Source: Actinomycetes bacterium (lineage in GTDB: Bacteria > Actinomycetota > Actinomycetes > Nanopelagicales > Nanopelagicaceae). From it: a DNA stretch of 14,662 nt. The notes below the pieces were generated by a model that did no database searches, was not told where the DNA came from, and saw only the letters and a program-made list of their open reading frames with translations. The DNA lies in the NCBI GenBank assembly GCA_014190175.1, contig BJFZ01000032.1, positions 1 through 14,662 of the forward strand. Direction: 5' to 3'. A program made the translations under genes and the position numbers. Positions 1 to 7,199 of the stretch are shown piece by piece. Each line of letters opens with the position of its first letter. Position 1 is the first letter of the stretch.

Positions 1-360
1 GGTTGCGATAACTTTTCCTGAAGTTGATTCTTTAATCTGCAAAACGACTCCACCGTCTCCAATTTGTTGACGATTACTTCCAATGTACTCTAGGCCAGAA
101 TCATTTTCTTTAAAGTCTTTGCCAATTAATCCGATTGTTAGCGGATATGTAGCCTTAAAAGTTATTCGCTCAGAATTAAAGGATCTTTCGGTAGTGATAG
201 GTACTGAATCCTGGCCGACCATCTTTCCATTTATGTAGAGTGCAAACCAATTATCTGCCCAAACTTCCGCAGTAAAGGCGATGCTTTTTCCAGCAGCGTT
301 TACTGGTGATATCTGAGTTGCAAATACTAAAAAAAGTACTAATAAAGTTAGTTTTTTCAT
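1..360 (-). CDS. Small secreted protein, N-terminal part (open at window edge)
   Basis: An uninterrupted minus-strand frame of 120 codons starts at ATG 360 and runs out of the window at base 1. The first 23 or so residues form a typical Sec signal peptide: MKK, a hydrophobic core LTLLVLFLVFATQI, then SPVNAAGK with a likely cleavage after NA-A. The mature part is rich in beta-prone stretches (VWADNWFALYINGKMVG, then RITFKATYPLTIGLIGKDF, then DGGVVLQIKE), which suggests an extracytoplasmic beta-sandwich, possibly galactose-binding-like. That fold is a guess. The ATG overlaps the stop of the upstream YHYH gene in an ATGA arrangement, so the two are translationally coupled and probably work together outside the membrane. 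I do not recognise a named family with certainty. A link to PEBP-like neighbours of YHYH genes is a vague memory only. The C-terminus is not visible. Confidence 0.8.
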   Translation of the reverse strand, partial: MKKLTLLVLFLVFATQISPVNAAGKSIAFTAEVWADNWFALYINGKMVGQDSVPITTERSFNSERITFKATYPLTIGLIGKDFKENDSGLEYIGSNRQQIGDGGVVLQIKESTSGKVIAT

Positions 361-1325
361 CGTCTTTGATAACTTTCCTGGACAACAGCTCCTGAGCTAT
401 CGGTAAATTTCATCTCTGCAGATGATCCAGATGCTGAATACTCGATTTTACTTTCCAGCTCATTAACTTTGTAAGTTAGTGCATAAGAAGTTGCACCTGA
501 TTGTTCGAAAGCTGTTATTTTTGCACCCCGCAATGGGACTCCAGCTTCTCTAAATGGACGAGTCTCCGGCTGTGGTGAAATTTGACCATCGGCAACTGCC
601 ACGACTCCACGCATTCCACCATTTATATAAGGATAAGTTTTTGTGCCGTGATAGTGATAATTTTTCTTAGCATCATAATGTCCATTAAATTCATCAAGTC
701 CTTTTACTGCTTTCCCATCTACTTCTACTTCTCCAAATATTGGGAAACCATCTAGTGCGTAGGCAATTGGTTTCTTCTTGCCCACAATTTTCTGTAGGTG
801 CAATGGTGCTACGTGATAGTGATAATCATCAGCACGCCCACAATGTCCACCCCATTCATCTAATTCGCCAATTAAATAGGAATCTTCGCCACGATTGTTG
901 AAGGCATTAAAAATAGGTATGCCATTTACCGCTAAAGCGATAGCTCCACGGAAAAGGTTATTTTTGGCAGAGATTGGATTTTTTGAAATTACCGGCTTAA
1001 CTGGAATTTTCCAAGCATTATCACCTGCATACGGCTGAATAGTTGGAACTTGTTGTTGCCAGTTAGTAATTCCAACCATCATCTTGTGGTTTGGAACTCC
1101 GTTTGACTCAACTAGGTAATACTTCCCAGATTTAAGCGTCTTTACTGATTTTGAAAATATATCAAAACCCGGGAGCGTATTTGTTGCTGCAAATGATTCA
1201 TCTATAACTAGTGAACCGAGTAGTGAGGCGCCAACACCTATTCCGATTCCCTTAATTAAAGCTCTTCGGCTGATCTCCAAAGGAAAGGTAATTTCATGAT
1301 TATTTTGATGGAAGTGGTAGTGCAT
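357..1325 (-). CDS. Tat-exported YHYH domain protein
   Basis: This is a 322-residue protein of the YHYH family, named for two Tyr-His-Tyr-His motifs. Both are visible: GGHCGRADDYHYHV (YHYH at residues 168-171) and FNGHYDAKKNYHYHG (223-226). A twin-arginine signal is clear: SRRALIK (19-25) followed by a hydrophobic stretch GIGIGVGASLLGSLV and an Ala-rich region near AATNT. Export in folded form by Tat suggests a cofactor or metal is bound before export. The clustered His residues, with C162, are plausible metal ligands (inference); no enzymatic activity is established to my knowledge. A GTG at 1328 precedes ATG 1325; the ATG is preferred because the GGGGAG Shine-Dalgarno is only one base from the GTG. 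Even from the ATG the spacing is short. Unusually, the segment before the twin arginines is His-rich (HYHFHQNNH). The stop overlaps the start of the next gene by four bases. The gene lies 61 bases downstream of gpmA and could be read from the same transcript. Confidence 0.88.
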   Translation of the reverse strand: MHYHFHQNNHEITFPLEISRRALIKGIGIGVGASLLGSLVIDESFAATNTLPGFDIFSKSVKTLKSGKYYLVESNGVPNHKMMVGITNWQQQVPTIQPYAGDNAWKIPVKPVISKNPISAKNNLFRGAIALAVNGIPIFNAFNNRGEDSYLIGELDEWGGHCGRADDYHYHVAPLHLQKIVGKKKPIAYALDGFPIFGEVEVDGKAVKGLDEFNGHYDAKKNYHYHGTKTYPYINGGMRGVVAVADGQISPQPETRPFREAGVPLRGAKITAFEQSGATSYALTYKVNELESKIEYSASGSSAEMKFTDSSGAVVQESYQRR

Positions 1326-1386
1326 CACTCTCCCCTTCAGCTCTCGTGTGAGTTATTTTCAATATTGCCAAAATTATTCGCAGAAC

Positions 1387-2133
1387 TTATTTACGTCCTT
1401 GATTGGCAACAGCCTCTATTGCCGACTTGGCTGCGGCTGGATCCAAATATTCCCCGCCGATTTTTATTGGCTTGAAATCATCAGCTAACTCATATAGCAA
1501 AGGAATCCCCGTTGGAATATTAAGTGCAGCAATCTCTTGGTCGCTGATTCCATCTAAATGCTTCACAAGCGCTCTAAGTGAGTTGCCGTGAGCAGTAACT
1601 AAAATTACTTTTTCACTTTTTAGATCAGGAATAATCTCTTGCTCCCAATAAGGAATTAACCTTTGTACAACATCTTTTAAACATTCAGTTTTAGGAATCA
1701 GATTCCCTAACTCCTGATACCGCGGATCATTAACTTGACTAAATTCGTCGCCATCTTCAATCGGTGGTGGTGGGACATCAAATGACCTGCGCCATAATTG
1801 AAATTGTTCGTCGCCATATTGAGCAAGGGTCGCTTTTTTGTCTTTACCTTGCAACGCCCCGTAATGGCGCTCATTTAATTTCCAAGATCTGCGTACTGGA
1901 ATCCAATGACGTTCGGCTTCATTCAACGCTATTTCTGCAGTATTTATGGCCCGCCGTAAAAGTGAAGTGTGTAAAACCTCAGGTAATAAATTGTGTTTCT
2001 TGAACAATTCTCCGGCTCGTACCGCTTCTTGTTCGCCTTTTTGAGTTAATCGCACATCCACCCAGCCAGTGAATAGATTTTTTTCATTCCAATCGCTCTC
2101 ACCGTGACGAAGCAGGATTAATTTGTAGGCCAT
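1387..2133 (-). CDS. gpmA: 2,3-bisphosphoglycerate-dependent phosphoglycerate mutase
   Basis: The cytoplasmic glycolytic and gluconeogenic enzyme interconverting 3-phosphoglycerate and 2-phosphoglycerate through a phosphohistidine. The 248-residue length is normal for the dPGM family (about 247-250). Visible landmarks are [18 protein letters not shown] with the phosphorylated His at residue 10, [14 protein letters not shown] with Glu88-Arg89-His90, and [15 protein letters not shown] with the second catalytic His at 182. The start at ATG 2133 gives the family-standard [14 protein letters not shown]-terminus and has an AGGA about nine bases upstream. A longer reading frame back to 2172 would overlap the YbjN gene and adds a non-homologous extension. 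It begins 10 bases after the YbjN stop, as the last core gene of the mshA-YbjN-gpm order that is common in Actinobacteria. Expression is probably from the upstream operon promoter. Confidence 0.97.
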   Translation of the reverse strand: MAYKLILLRHGESDWNEKNLFTGWVDVRLTQKGEQEAVRAGELFKKHNLLPEVLHTSLLRRAINTAEIALNEAERHWIPVRRSWKLNERHYGALQGKDKKATLAQYGDEQFQLWRRSFDVPPPPIEDGDEFSQVNDPRYQELGNLIPKTECLKDVVQRLIPYWEQEIIPDLKSEKVILVTAHGNSLRALVKHLDGISDQEIAALNIPTGIPLLYELADDFKPIKIGGEYLDPAAAKSAIEAVANQGRK

Positions 2134-2143
2134 AGCGTTAATC

Positions 2144-2638
2144 CTACCTTTCAACCTCAACAAGATGCGCAAAGGCTTTCAAATTTTCCATCGACTCCCC
2201 GCGACTTAAGCGCCAAGCCCATTCACGTCTGATTGCATCCGCAAAACCCATTTCAAGTAATGTGTTAAAAGTTGTATCGCAATACTCGAGCACTGCTCCA
2301 AATATTCGATCTAATTCGCTTGAAGTTATCGAGGAAAGTGGCAATCGTCCAACTAAATAAATATCCCCTAATTCATTTACAGCGTAAGAGAGTGCATAAA
2401 GATTGATATTTTTATGAAGTAACCACTCATGAATCTGACTTTGATTTTGATCAGGTTTTCGAATTACGAAAGCATTAATGCTCAAAGAGTGCTGACCAAT
2501 TATTAATACGCAATACGTGTGTAACTTTTTGATTCCCGGCAAAGTAACAATAATTGTATTTTTAATCGGCTCTTCAAACTCTAATTTATGTTCGGCAATA
2601 CTTTCAAGGATGGTTTCACGCGCGCCCATCATGATCAC
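2144..2638 (-). CDS. YbjN domain-containing protein
   Basis: A 164-residue cytoplasmic protein of the YbjN/bacterial sensory transduction regulator family, which shares the type III secretion chaperone-like alpha/beta fold. The call rests on the body (the region [16 protein letters not shown], then [36 protein letters not shown], then the helical C-terminus) and on its place between mshA and gpmA, where actinobacteria usually carry a YbjN gene. Its molecular role is not established. No strong Shine-Dalgarno is seen. The GTG at 2638 overlaps the mshA stop in a GTGA arrangement; ATG codons at 2632 and 2629 are alternatives, so the first few residues (MIMMGAR) are uncertain. Translation is probably coupled to mshA. 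Confidence 0.85.
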   Translation of the reverse strand: MIMMGARETILESIAEHKLEFEEPIKNTIIVTLPGIKKLHTYCVLIIGQHSLSINAFVIRKPDQNQSQIHEWLLHKNINLYALSYAVNELGDIYLVGRLPLSSITSSELDRIFGAVLEYCDTTFNTLLEMGFADAIRREWAWRLSRGESMENLKAFAHLVEVER

Positions 2639-3909
2639 GCAAGAAAACGGTTTGATGCGCTATTTGGTTTACTCAATAATTGATCATAAATATCTAATGT
2701 TCCACGTGCGGTGTTTTCCCAACCAAAACGTTTTGAATGTTCAAGTGCACCCATCGAAAGCAAGATTCGACGTTGGGGTTCATGCAATAGCCGACTTATA
2801 ACCGAACTCCATGCTTTTGGATCATGACCATCAACTAATGAGCCGGAAAAGCCATCTGAGACCACGGTACGAAGTCCACCAACTGCAGCGGCGATTACCG
2901 GAGTACCGCAAGCTTGTGCCTCTAGAGCAACAAGGCCAAAGGATTCGCTATGGCTCGGGACACAAACTAAATCTGAGGCTCGATACCAATCCGGAAGGTT
3001 ATCTTGCGAAGCAGGTTCAATAAATCTAACTGAATCAGAAACTCCTAACCAGTTTGCTAACTCTTTCAATCTATTTAACTCATTTAACCCAGAACCAGAA
3101 GCGCCGCCAATAATTAAAACTAATAATTTTGAACGCAAACTTTGATCATGAGTTAAAAGTTCGGCTGCAGTTTGAATTAATACCTCTGGACCTTTATGAG
3201 GTTGAAGTCGACCAACAAAGGTAAGGATTTGCGCATCTTTCGGCAATCCGAGTCTGGTGCGCGCTTCACGCTTTCCCCCGCCAGGTGAGAAACGGTTTAA
3301 ATCAACACCAGGTGAGACCACATGAACTAAATCAGGACATGCATTATAAAGTCCCACCAAATTAGCTGCCTCAGCATCTGTATTTGCAATCAATGCACTT
3401 GCTGCATTTACAACTTGCTCTTCTCCGATTGCACGTGCCATCGGCTCAGGCTTTTCATTTTCTGCTAATGCCAAGTTTTTAACTTTTGCCATTGTATGCA
3501 TCGTATGCACTAATGGAATTTTCCATCTTTCAGCAGCAAGCCATCCGACTTGTCCAGAAATCCAATAATGTGAATGGATTAAGTCATATCTACTTTTTGG
3601 AAAAGTGGCCTCAACACGCATTAATTCTGAAGCCATCGCGCACATCTGTGATGGCAAATCTTCTTTTGCTAAACCTTGATAGGGACCAGCTGTTATGTGT
3701 CGAACATTTACGCCATCTGCAATTTCAACAACATCTGGTAAATCGGAAGAGTTTGCTCTCGTAAAGATATCAACTTCAATTCCGGCTTTTGCAATTCTTT
3801 TAGCGCTTTCAACGACATAAACATTCATGCCACCTGCATCTCCAACACCGGCTTGTTCAAGTGGGGAGGTATGCATCATTAGGGTCGCAATGCGACCTTT
3901 AGTGGCCAT
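2635..3909 (-). CDS. mshA: D-inositol-3-phosphate glycosyltransferase (mycothiol synthesis)
   Basis: A 424-residue GT-B fold glycosyltransferase of family GT4 that commits to mycothiol synthesis by transferring GlcNAc from UDP-GlcNAc to 1L-myo-inositol 1-phosphate. The N-terminal domain shows the MshA-typical GDAGGMNVYV (23-32), LIHSHYWISGQ (110-120) and HTMHTMAKVKN (135-145). The C-terminal nucleotide-sugar domain shows SPGVD (199-203), VGRLQPHKGPE (232-242) and the EX7E-type PSHSESFGLVALEAQACGTPV (E322 and E330). Length and motif order are those of the family. It starts three bases after the DUF2516 stop, without an obvious Shine-Dalgarno, and its stop overlaps the YbjN start. A generic sucrose-phosphate-synthase-like GT4 is the only serious alternative; the GGMNVYV and HTMHTMAK motifs and the YbjN-gpm context argue for MshA. 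Confidence 0.95.
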   Translation of the reverse strand: MATKGRIATLMMHTSPLEQAGVGDAGGMNVYVVESAKRIAKAGIEVDIFTRANSSDLPDVVEIADGVNVRHITAGPYQGLAKEDLPSQMCAMASELMRVEATFPKSRYDLIHSHYWISGQVGWLAAERWKIPLVHTMHTMAKVKNLALAENEKPEPMARAIGEEQVVNAASALIANTDAEAANLVGLYNACPDLVHVVSPGVDLNRFSPGGGKREARTRLGLPKDAQILTFVGRLQPHKGPEVLIQTAAELLTHDQSLRSKLLVLIIGGASGSGLNELNRLKELANWLGVSDSVRFIEPASQDNLPDWYRASDLVCVPSHSESFGLVALEAQACGTPVIAAAVGGLRTVVSDGFSGSLVDGHDPKAWSSVISRLLHEPQRRILLSMGALEHSKRFGWENTARGTLDIYDQLLSKPNSASNRFLA

Positions 3910-3912
3910 CGA

Positions 3913-4221
3913 TTACCAGCGCGGTCCGCGCAAGACATCTGTCACAGCAGGTTTTACATCAACTAAATAAACGATCGCAGCGACTGCAGCAATTATCCCA
4001 AATAGATCAAGCGGTGATGCAAAAGTTAAACGAGCAATGAGTGCCGCGCCAAGCAGAAATCCCCAAAATTGTTTTGATTGCTTACCGGCTGCTGGAAATG
4101 CTGCCGATGGAGTTCGCAGGGCATGGAAGAGCGCAAAACTAAGTGCAATCAACTCTGCTACTGAAATAGCCAAGATGACGTAGGTAGATAGCGAACCTAA
4201 CGGATTTAAAATTGACTCCAT
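3913..4221 (-). CDS. DUF2516 family membrane protein
   Basis: A 102-residue integral membrane protein that matches the actinobacterial DUF2516 family in length, hydrophobic pattern and context. Three hydrophobic segments are visible: TYVILAISVAELIALSFALF (about 13-32), FWGFLLGAALIARLTFA (52-68) and LFGIIAAVAAIVYLVDVKPA (73-92). The C-terminus KPAVTDVLRGPRW is basic and probably cytoplasmic. Nothing in it suggests catalysis; the function is unknown. The gene starts 18 bases after the asparaginase stop and ends three bases before mshA, so it is part of the same transcript. The Shine-Dalgarno is weak (GGTAGAG about 9 bases upstream). Confidence 0.85.
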   Translation of the reverse strand: MESILNPLGSLSTYVILAISVAELIALSFALFHALRTPSAAFPAAGKQSKQFWGFLLGAALIARLTFASPLDLFGIIAAVAAIVYLVDVKPAVTDVLRGPRW

Positions 4222-4239
4222 GTGCTAACTCTACCGAGG

Positions 4240-5157
4240 TCAAAAAGTGGCGCGAATTGACCCAACGGGCGCTCCACCACCGAAGACACTTATGCTCTCA
4301 TCAGGGGCTTTAACCCCAAAATGAGCCAAAGCAGCAGCGGTAATTACTGAAAAGGGGCGAAAACCTCCATCGGAGATTTTAAAAGCCAACGTCCGGCCAT
4401 CAGCAAGAGATGCGATTTGTACCCCCTCGGCACCTTCCTTCATAAGAAGTCCTGGGATCACACTCATCCATCGTTGCGTCAATCGACCAACCCCTGACAC
4501 CAATTCGGGATATTCGCGCATTGCATTTCGAATCTGAGTTGAAGCTGAATCGTCAGCAAGGGTTAGATCTTGAATTGCTCGGGCTAATCCAATAGTTGAA
4601 ATTGCAAACAAAGGCGCGCCACATCCATCAAAAGTTTTATTCATACTTTTTTCACTAGCCACACTTTCAATTTCGTTAAGTATGAGTTTCTGTAATGGAT
4701 GATCCATTGCTAGATAATTTTTAATCGGCCATTTGTTGGCAATGCATGTTGCCAACATTCCAGCATGCTTTCCACTGCAGTTCATGGCAATTCGAGTCGC
4801 TGGCGCATCTCCCCATTTTTTGCGTTCGACTTCACCAATTGGCTTATCTAATGCGCACTGCAACGCTGATTCATCTAAGCCAACACTATTTAAAATTTGG
4901 CGCACTATTTCGATATGTGTTTCAGAACCTGAATGACTTGCGGTTACTAATGCTAATAATTTTGGTGCTAAATTTAACCCTGCTTTAACCATCGCTCGTG
5001 CTTGTAAGGGCTTGACGCATGAACGTGGAAAAATCGGCAAGTTAATATCACCAACTGCTAATTGAATTTCACCTTTGGCATTTAGTAAAACTAGGTGGCC
5101 ATAATGAACTGACTCCACCATTTCATTTCTAATTACTTCAGCAAGGGCTGCTGGCAT
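4240..5157 (-). CDS. Type II-like (Rhizobium etli-type) L-asparaginase
   Basis: A 305-residue member of the asparaginase II family related to the R. etli thermolabile enzyme, not to E. coli AnsB. It is expected to hydrolyse L-asparagine to aspartate and ammonia in the cytoplasm. The family landmarks are all present: FPRSCVKPLQA with the Ser46-x-x-Lys49 dyad, TASHSGSETH (73-81), MNCSGKHAGML with Cys127 and Lys130, and FDGCGAPLFA with Cys179. The Cys-x-x-Lys pair and the later Cys match the zinc site described for R. etli ReAV. No signal peptide is present. ATG 5157 has GAGGA about ten bases upstream, and the gene lies 17 bases after the nitrobindin-like gene. Release of ammonia gives it a thematic link to the nearby nitrogen regulator GlnR, but no GlnR site was identified. 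Confidence 0.92.
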   Translation of the reverse strand: MPAALAEVIRNEMVESVHYGHLVLLNAKGEIQLAVGDINLPIFPRSCVKPLQARAMVKAGLNLAPKLLALVTASHSGSETHIEIVRQILNSVGLDESALQCALDKPIGEVERKKWGDAPATRIAMNCSGKHAGMLATCIANKWPIKNYLAMDHPLQKLILNEIESVASEKSMNKTFDGCGAPLFAISTIGLARAIQDLTLADDSASTQIRNAMREYPELVSGVGRLTQRWMSVIPGLLMKEGAEGVQIASLADGRTLAFKISDGGFRPFSVITAAALAHFGVKAPDESISVFGGGAPVGSIRATF

Positions 5158-5174
5158 TATTCTCGATTCCTCGA

Positions 5175-5678
5175 TTACTCTATAACTCTTGGAAGAGTTG
5201 ACCAGATATGTGCTTGCAATGTTTGTCCCTCTGCAGCCATATCATAAGCAAAGAAAAGTTCACCTTCAACTAATCCGTACAAACGGGCTCCTGCGGTCAC
5301 AACTTTTGCAGTTGGTGAGCTATATCCCTGATCCATTACTAATTGAATTTTTGGACCGTCGTATCGACCGACCCAACCTTCAGATATTCCAGTGCTATGC
5401 GAAATTACAACCTCTAAAACATTATTAGGTTTTATCCGCCAAAAACCAGTTTCTTGTGCAGCAGGAGCAATTATTTCGTCCTCATCATCAATTAACCATG
5501 AGCGCGAAAAGTAGGAAAGAAAAGGCCGGCCATCATGATTAAAAGTAACTTCATGAGCAAATTGAAAATTCTCGATATTTGGATACTCCCCTTGACCTTT
5601 TCCCCGCCAAGTTCCAACAAGCCAAGCCAGCGGATTTAACTCCGGATGCAAACCTTCTGGAATTGAAAAAGTTCTCAT
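5175..5678 (-). CDS. Nitrobindin-like heme-binding beta-barrel protein (FABP/DUF1794)
   Basis: A 167-residue protein of the THAP4/nitrobindin heme-binding family, with a fatty-acid-binding-protein-like ten-stranded barrel. The signature GTWRGKGQGEYP sits at residues 22-33, after HPELNPLAWLVG. The C-terminal QAHIWSTLPRV contains His157, which aligns with the proximal heme-iron ligand reported for the M. tuberculosis homologue Rv2717c. Family members bind ferric heme and have been linked to peroxynitrite isomerisation and nitric oxide handling; that role is carried over by family only. ATG 5678 follows the upstream small gene by 13 bases and has a GGGGA Shine-Dalgarno. It stands at the head of the mycothiol operon, which would fit a shared job in nitrosative or oxidative stress (inference). 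Confidence 0.92.
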   Translation of the reverse strand: MRTFSIPEGLHPELNPLAWLVGTWRGKGQGEYPNIENFQFAHEVTFNHDGRPFLSYFSRSWLIDDEDEIIAPAAQETGFWRIKPNNVLEVVISHSTGISEGWVGRYDGPKIQLVMDQGYSSPTAKVVTAGARLYGLVEGELFFAYDMAAEGQTLQAHIWSTLPRVIE

Positions 5679-5691
5679 TTAGCCAATCCCC

Positions 5692-5802
5692 TTACTTCTT
5701 ATTACGCAAAAAAGAGCGGAGCCCTTTACTTGACTGTCCCACAAGAAAAAGTGCAATAAAGGCTGCAGCTGCAACAATGATGACTGCAAAAATCAACTCC
5801 AT
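5692..5802 (-). CDS. 36-residue single-pass membrane peptide
   Basis: A short frame with ATG at 5802 and TAA at 5694-5692 encodes 36 residues: MELIFAVIIVAAAAFIALFL, then VGQSSKGLRSFLRNKK. The first 22 residues form one strong transmembrane helix. The remaining 14 are basic (K, R, R, K, K), so an N-out, C-in orientation is expected from the positive-inside rule. It is the first gene of the operon, 13 bases before the nitrobindin-like gene, whose Shine-Dalgarno lies just after its stop. A -10-like TAGGCT at 5816-5811 would give a transcript with at most a couple of leader bases. No known family is recognised. Real coding is supported by position, spacing and composition, not by homology. Confidence 0.6.
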   Translation of the reverse strand: MELIFAVIIVAAAAFIALFLVGQSSKGLRSFLRNKK

Positions 5803-5840
5803 ATTGGCACAGCCTAGAGCCATCAGAGTAGATTTACCTC
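5803..5840. promoter_or_regulatory. Compact divergent promoter region
   Basis: Only 38 bases separate the minus-strand ATG at 5802 from the plus-strand ATG at 5841. On the plus strand TAGATT (5829-5834) stands exactly six bases before ATG 5841, the spacing expected when transcription starts on the A of the start codon. On the minus strand TAGGCT (5816-5811) stands eight bases before ATG 5802. The two -10 boxes are back to back, 12 bases apart, so a polymerase bound on one side would occlude the other. No clear -35 box is seen. No Shine-Dalgarno precedes the plus-strand gene. Confidence 0.55.
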
Positions 5841-6206
5841 ATGGCACAACGGGGATTAGTAATTAAATGCATCGCCGGAATTGATGATGCCGAAAGATGT
5901 GCACAAGCATTCACAGTTGCAGCAACTGCAGTCGCATCAGGTATTTCAACATCACTTTGGCTAACTGGCGAAGCATCTTGGTTCGCACTCCCTGGGAAAG
6001 CCCAAGAATTCGAACTGCCACATGCTGCACCACTAGCTGAATTATTGGCAGCCATTATCGCAGGTGGAAAAGTTACTTTATGCACTCAATGTGCAGTGCG
6101 CAGAGGAATTAATGAAAAAGATTTAATTGACGGCATAAAGATCGCTGGTGCTGCCTCGTTTTTGGCTGAAATTATTGAGCCTGACATTCAAGCCCTTGTT
6201 TATTAA
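5841..6206 (+). CDS. DsrE family sulfur-relay-like protein
   Basis: A 121-residue protein with the DsrE/DsrF-like fold, suggested by the Rossmann-like layout: GLVIKCIAGIDDAERCAQAFTVA, TSLWLTGEASWFALPG, AELLAAIIAGGKVTLCTQC, and a C-terminal INEKDLIDGIKIAGAASFLAEI. The TLCTQCAVRRGI segment has a Cys81-x-x-Cys84 pair, where several DsrE-like proteins place the sulfur-carrying Cys. A role in persulfide transfer or thiol redox is inferred from the family and from the adjacent sulfur operon; the substrate is unknown. The gene is alone on the plus strand, has no Shine-Dalgarno, and seems to be translated from a leaderless mRNA. Its TAA stop overlaps the stop of a small minus-strand frame. Confidence 0.82.
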   Translation: MAQRGLVIKCIAGIDDAERCAQAFTVAATAVASGISTSLWLTGEASWFALPGKAQEFELPHAAPLAELLAAIIAGGKVTLCTQCAVRRGINEKDLIDGIKIAGAASFLAEIIEPDIQALVY

Positions 6207-6277
6207 AGTTTTTTCAACACAATCATTATTACTACTGCGGCTACAACTACTACAAATAATTGTGAAAGTGTCTGCAT
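6203..6277 (-). CDS. 24-residue single-pass membrane peptide
   Basis: A frame from ATG 6277 to TAA 6205-6203 encodes 24 residues: MQTLSQLF, then VVVVAAVVIMIVL, then KKL. It is one hydrophobic helix with a basic end, the same layout as the 36-residue peptide encoded at 5692-5802. It starts 11 bases after the ygfZ stop with CGGAAAA as a modest Shine-Dalgarno, so it would be the last gene of the fur-ygfZ transcript. Its stop interlocks with the stop of the convergent DsrE gene (6204-6206). Compositional bias could produce such a frame by chance, and no homologue is recognised, so the call is tentative. Confidence 0.45.
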   Translation of the reverse strand: MQTLSQLFVVVVAAVVIMIVLKKL

Positions 6278-6288
6278 AATTTTCCGAT

Positions 6289-7197
6289 TTACTCTGCTGG
6301 AACAATCAACTCTTGTGATGCTGGGATCCCATCAACGGTAAGAATTGCATCAGCTGGAATTGCGCGTTTTATAACTGCAAGTGCAATTGTTCCTAGTTCA
6401 TGATGTCGAGCAACTGTCCCTAAATACCCAACCTCTTTTTCGTTATAAATAATTGGACTATTTGGATTTGGGAGGCTGACTCCTGAGCCATCTAAATGCA
6501 GCATCGTTAATCGCCTTGGTGGTTTGCCGAGGTTTGCAATTTTGGCAATAGTTTCCTGTCCTCTATAACAACCTTTTTTCATATGTACCGACTTATTTAA
6601 CATTCCTAATTCATTTGGAATTGCTTTGGCATCGGTGTCAAAACCTAATCTTGGACGGCCAGATGCAACTCGCATCGCATCAAGTGCCCAACTTCCTACC
6701 TGCATTGAAGTTGTATTAAATGTCTCAATCATTTGGGCGAGCTCTGATCGGGGAACAAGTGCGTATGGTCCACCAATTTCATTTTCTACACCTGGCGCGC
6801 GAAGTAAAGCCACTTCCTTGCTTGCATCTCGTACTTCAACTCGCAACATGAATTTCATTGAGTTTAAATACTTTTCTAATATCGATACGCGCGCACTTTC
6901 GGTAAATAACCAAGTTGTCTGGCCATCATCAACTAACACAAATTGGTCTTCAATGTGGCCTTTTGAATCAAGAATAAGTGCAGATTGCCAATCGCCTGGT
7001 TGTAATTTTTCTAAATGTTGGGTCGTTAAAGCATGCAGCCAAGTTAAACGATCAGCACCAGTAATCGCCAGCGCGGGCAAGTGTGATAAATCCGCCCAAC
7101 CTTTTCCGGCCGCTAAGGCTTTCTGTTCTTTGTTTGGTTCACCAAAATGCCAGACTGCGCCTTTGTCAGGACCTTCTTCATTTAAAACAGCAGACAT
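6289..7197 (-). CDS. ygfZ: YgfZ/GcvT-like folate-binding Fe-S maintenance protein
   Basis: A 302-residue protein of the YgfZ family, related in fold to the glycine cleavage T-protein, which binds tetrahydrofolate and supports assembly or repair of certain Fe-S enzymes. The defining motif is present: KKGCYRGQE at residues 207-215, with the conserved Cys210. The N-terminal DLSHLPALAITGADRLTWLHALTTQHLEKL and the C-terminal PPRRLTMLHLDG plus VGYLGTVARHHELGTIALAVIKR are typical of the family. It begins two bases after the fur stop, so translation is closely coupled. Location beside a metal-responsive regulator and a DsrE protein fits a role in Fe-S and sulfur homeostasis. T-protein (aminomethyltransferase) is unlikely because of the shorter length and the KGCYxGQE motif. 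Confidence 0.94.
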   Translation of the reverse strand: MSAVLNEEGPDKGAVWHFGEPNKEQKALAAGKGWADLSHLPALAITGADRLTWLHALTTQHLEKLQPGDWQSALILDSKGHIEDQFVLVDDGQTTWLFTESARVSILEKYLNSMKFMLRVEVRDASKEVALLRAPGVENEIGGPYALVPRSELAQMIETFNTTSMQVGSWALDAMRVASGRPRLGFDTDAKAIPNELGMLNKSVHMKKGCYRGQETIAKIANLGKPPRRLTMLHLDGSGVSLPNPNSPIIYNEKEVGYLGTVARHHELGTIALAVIKRAIPADAILTVDGIPASQELIVPAE

Positions 7198-7199
7198 TT

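Noticed and set aside
2134..2172. Extended start for gpmA at 2172
   Set aside because: Overlaps the YbjN coding end and adds 13 non-family residues; [13 protein letters not shown] at 2133 is the standard N-terminus.
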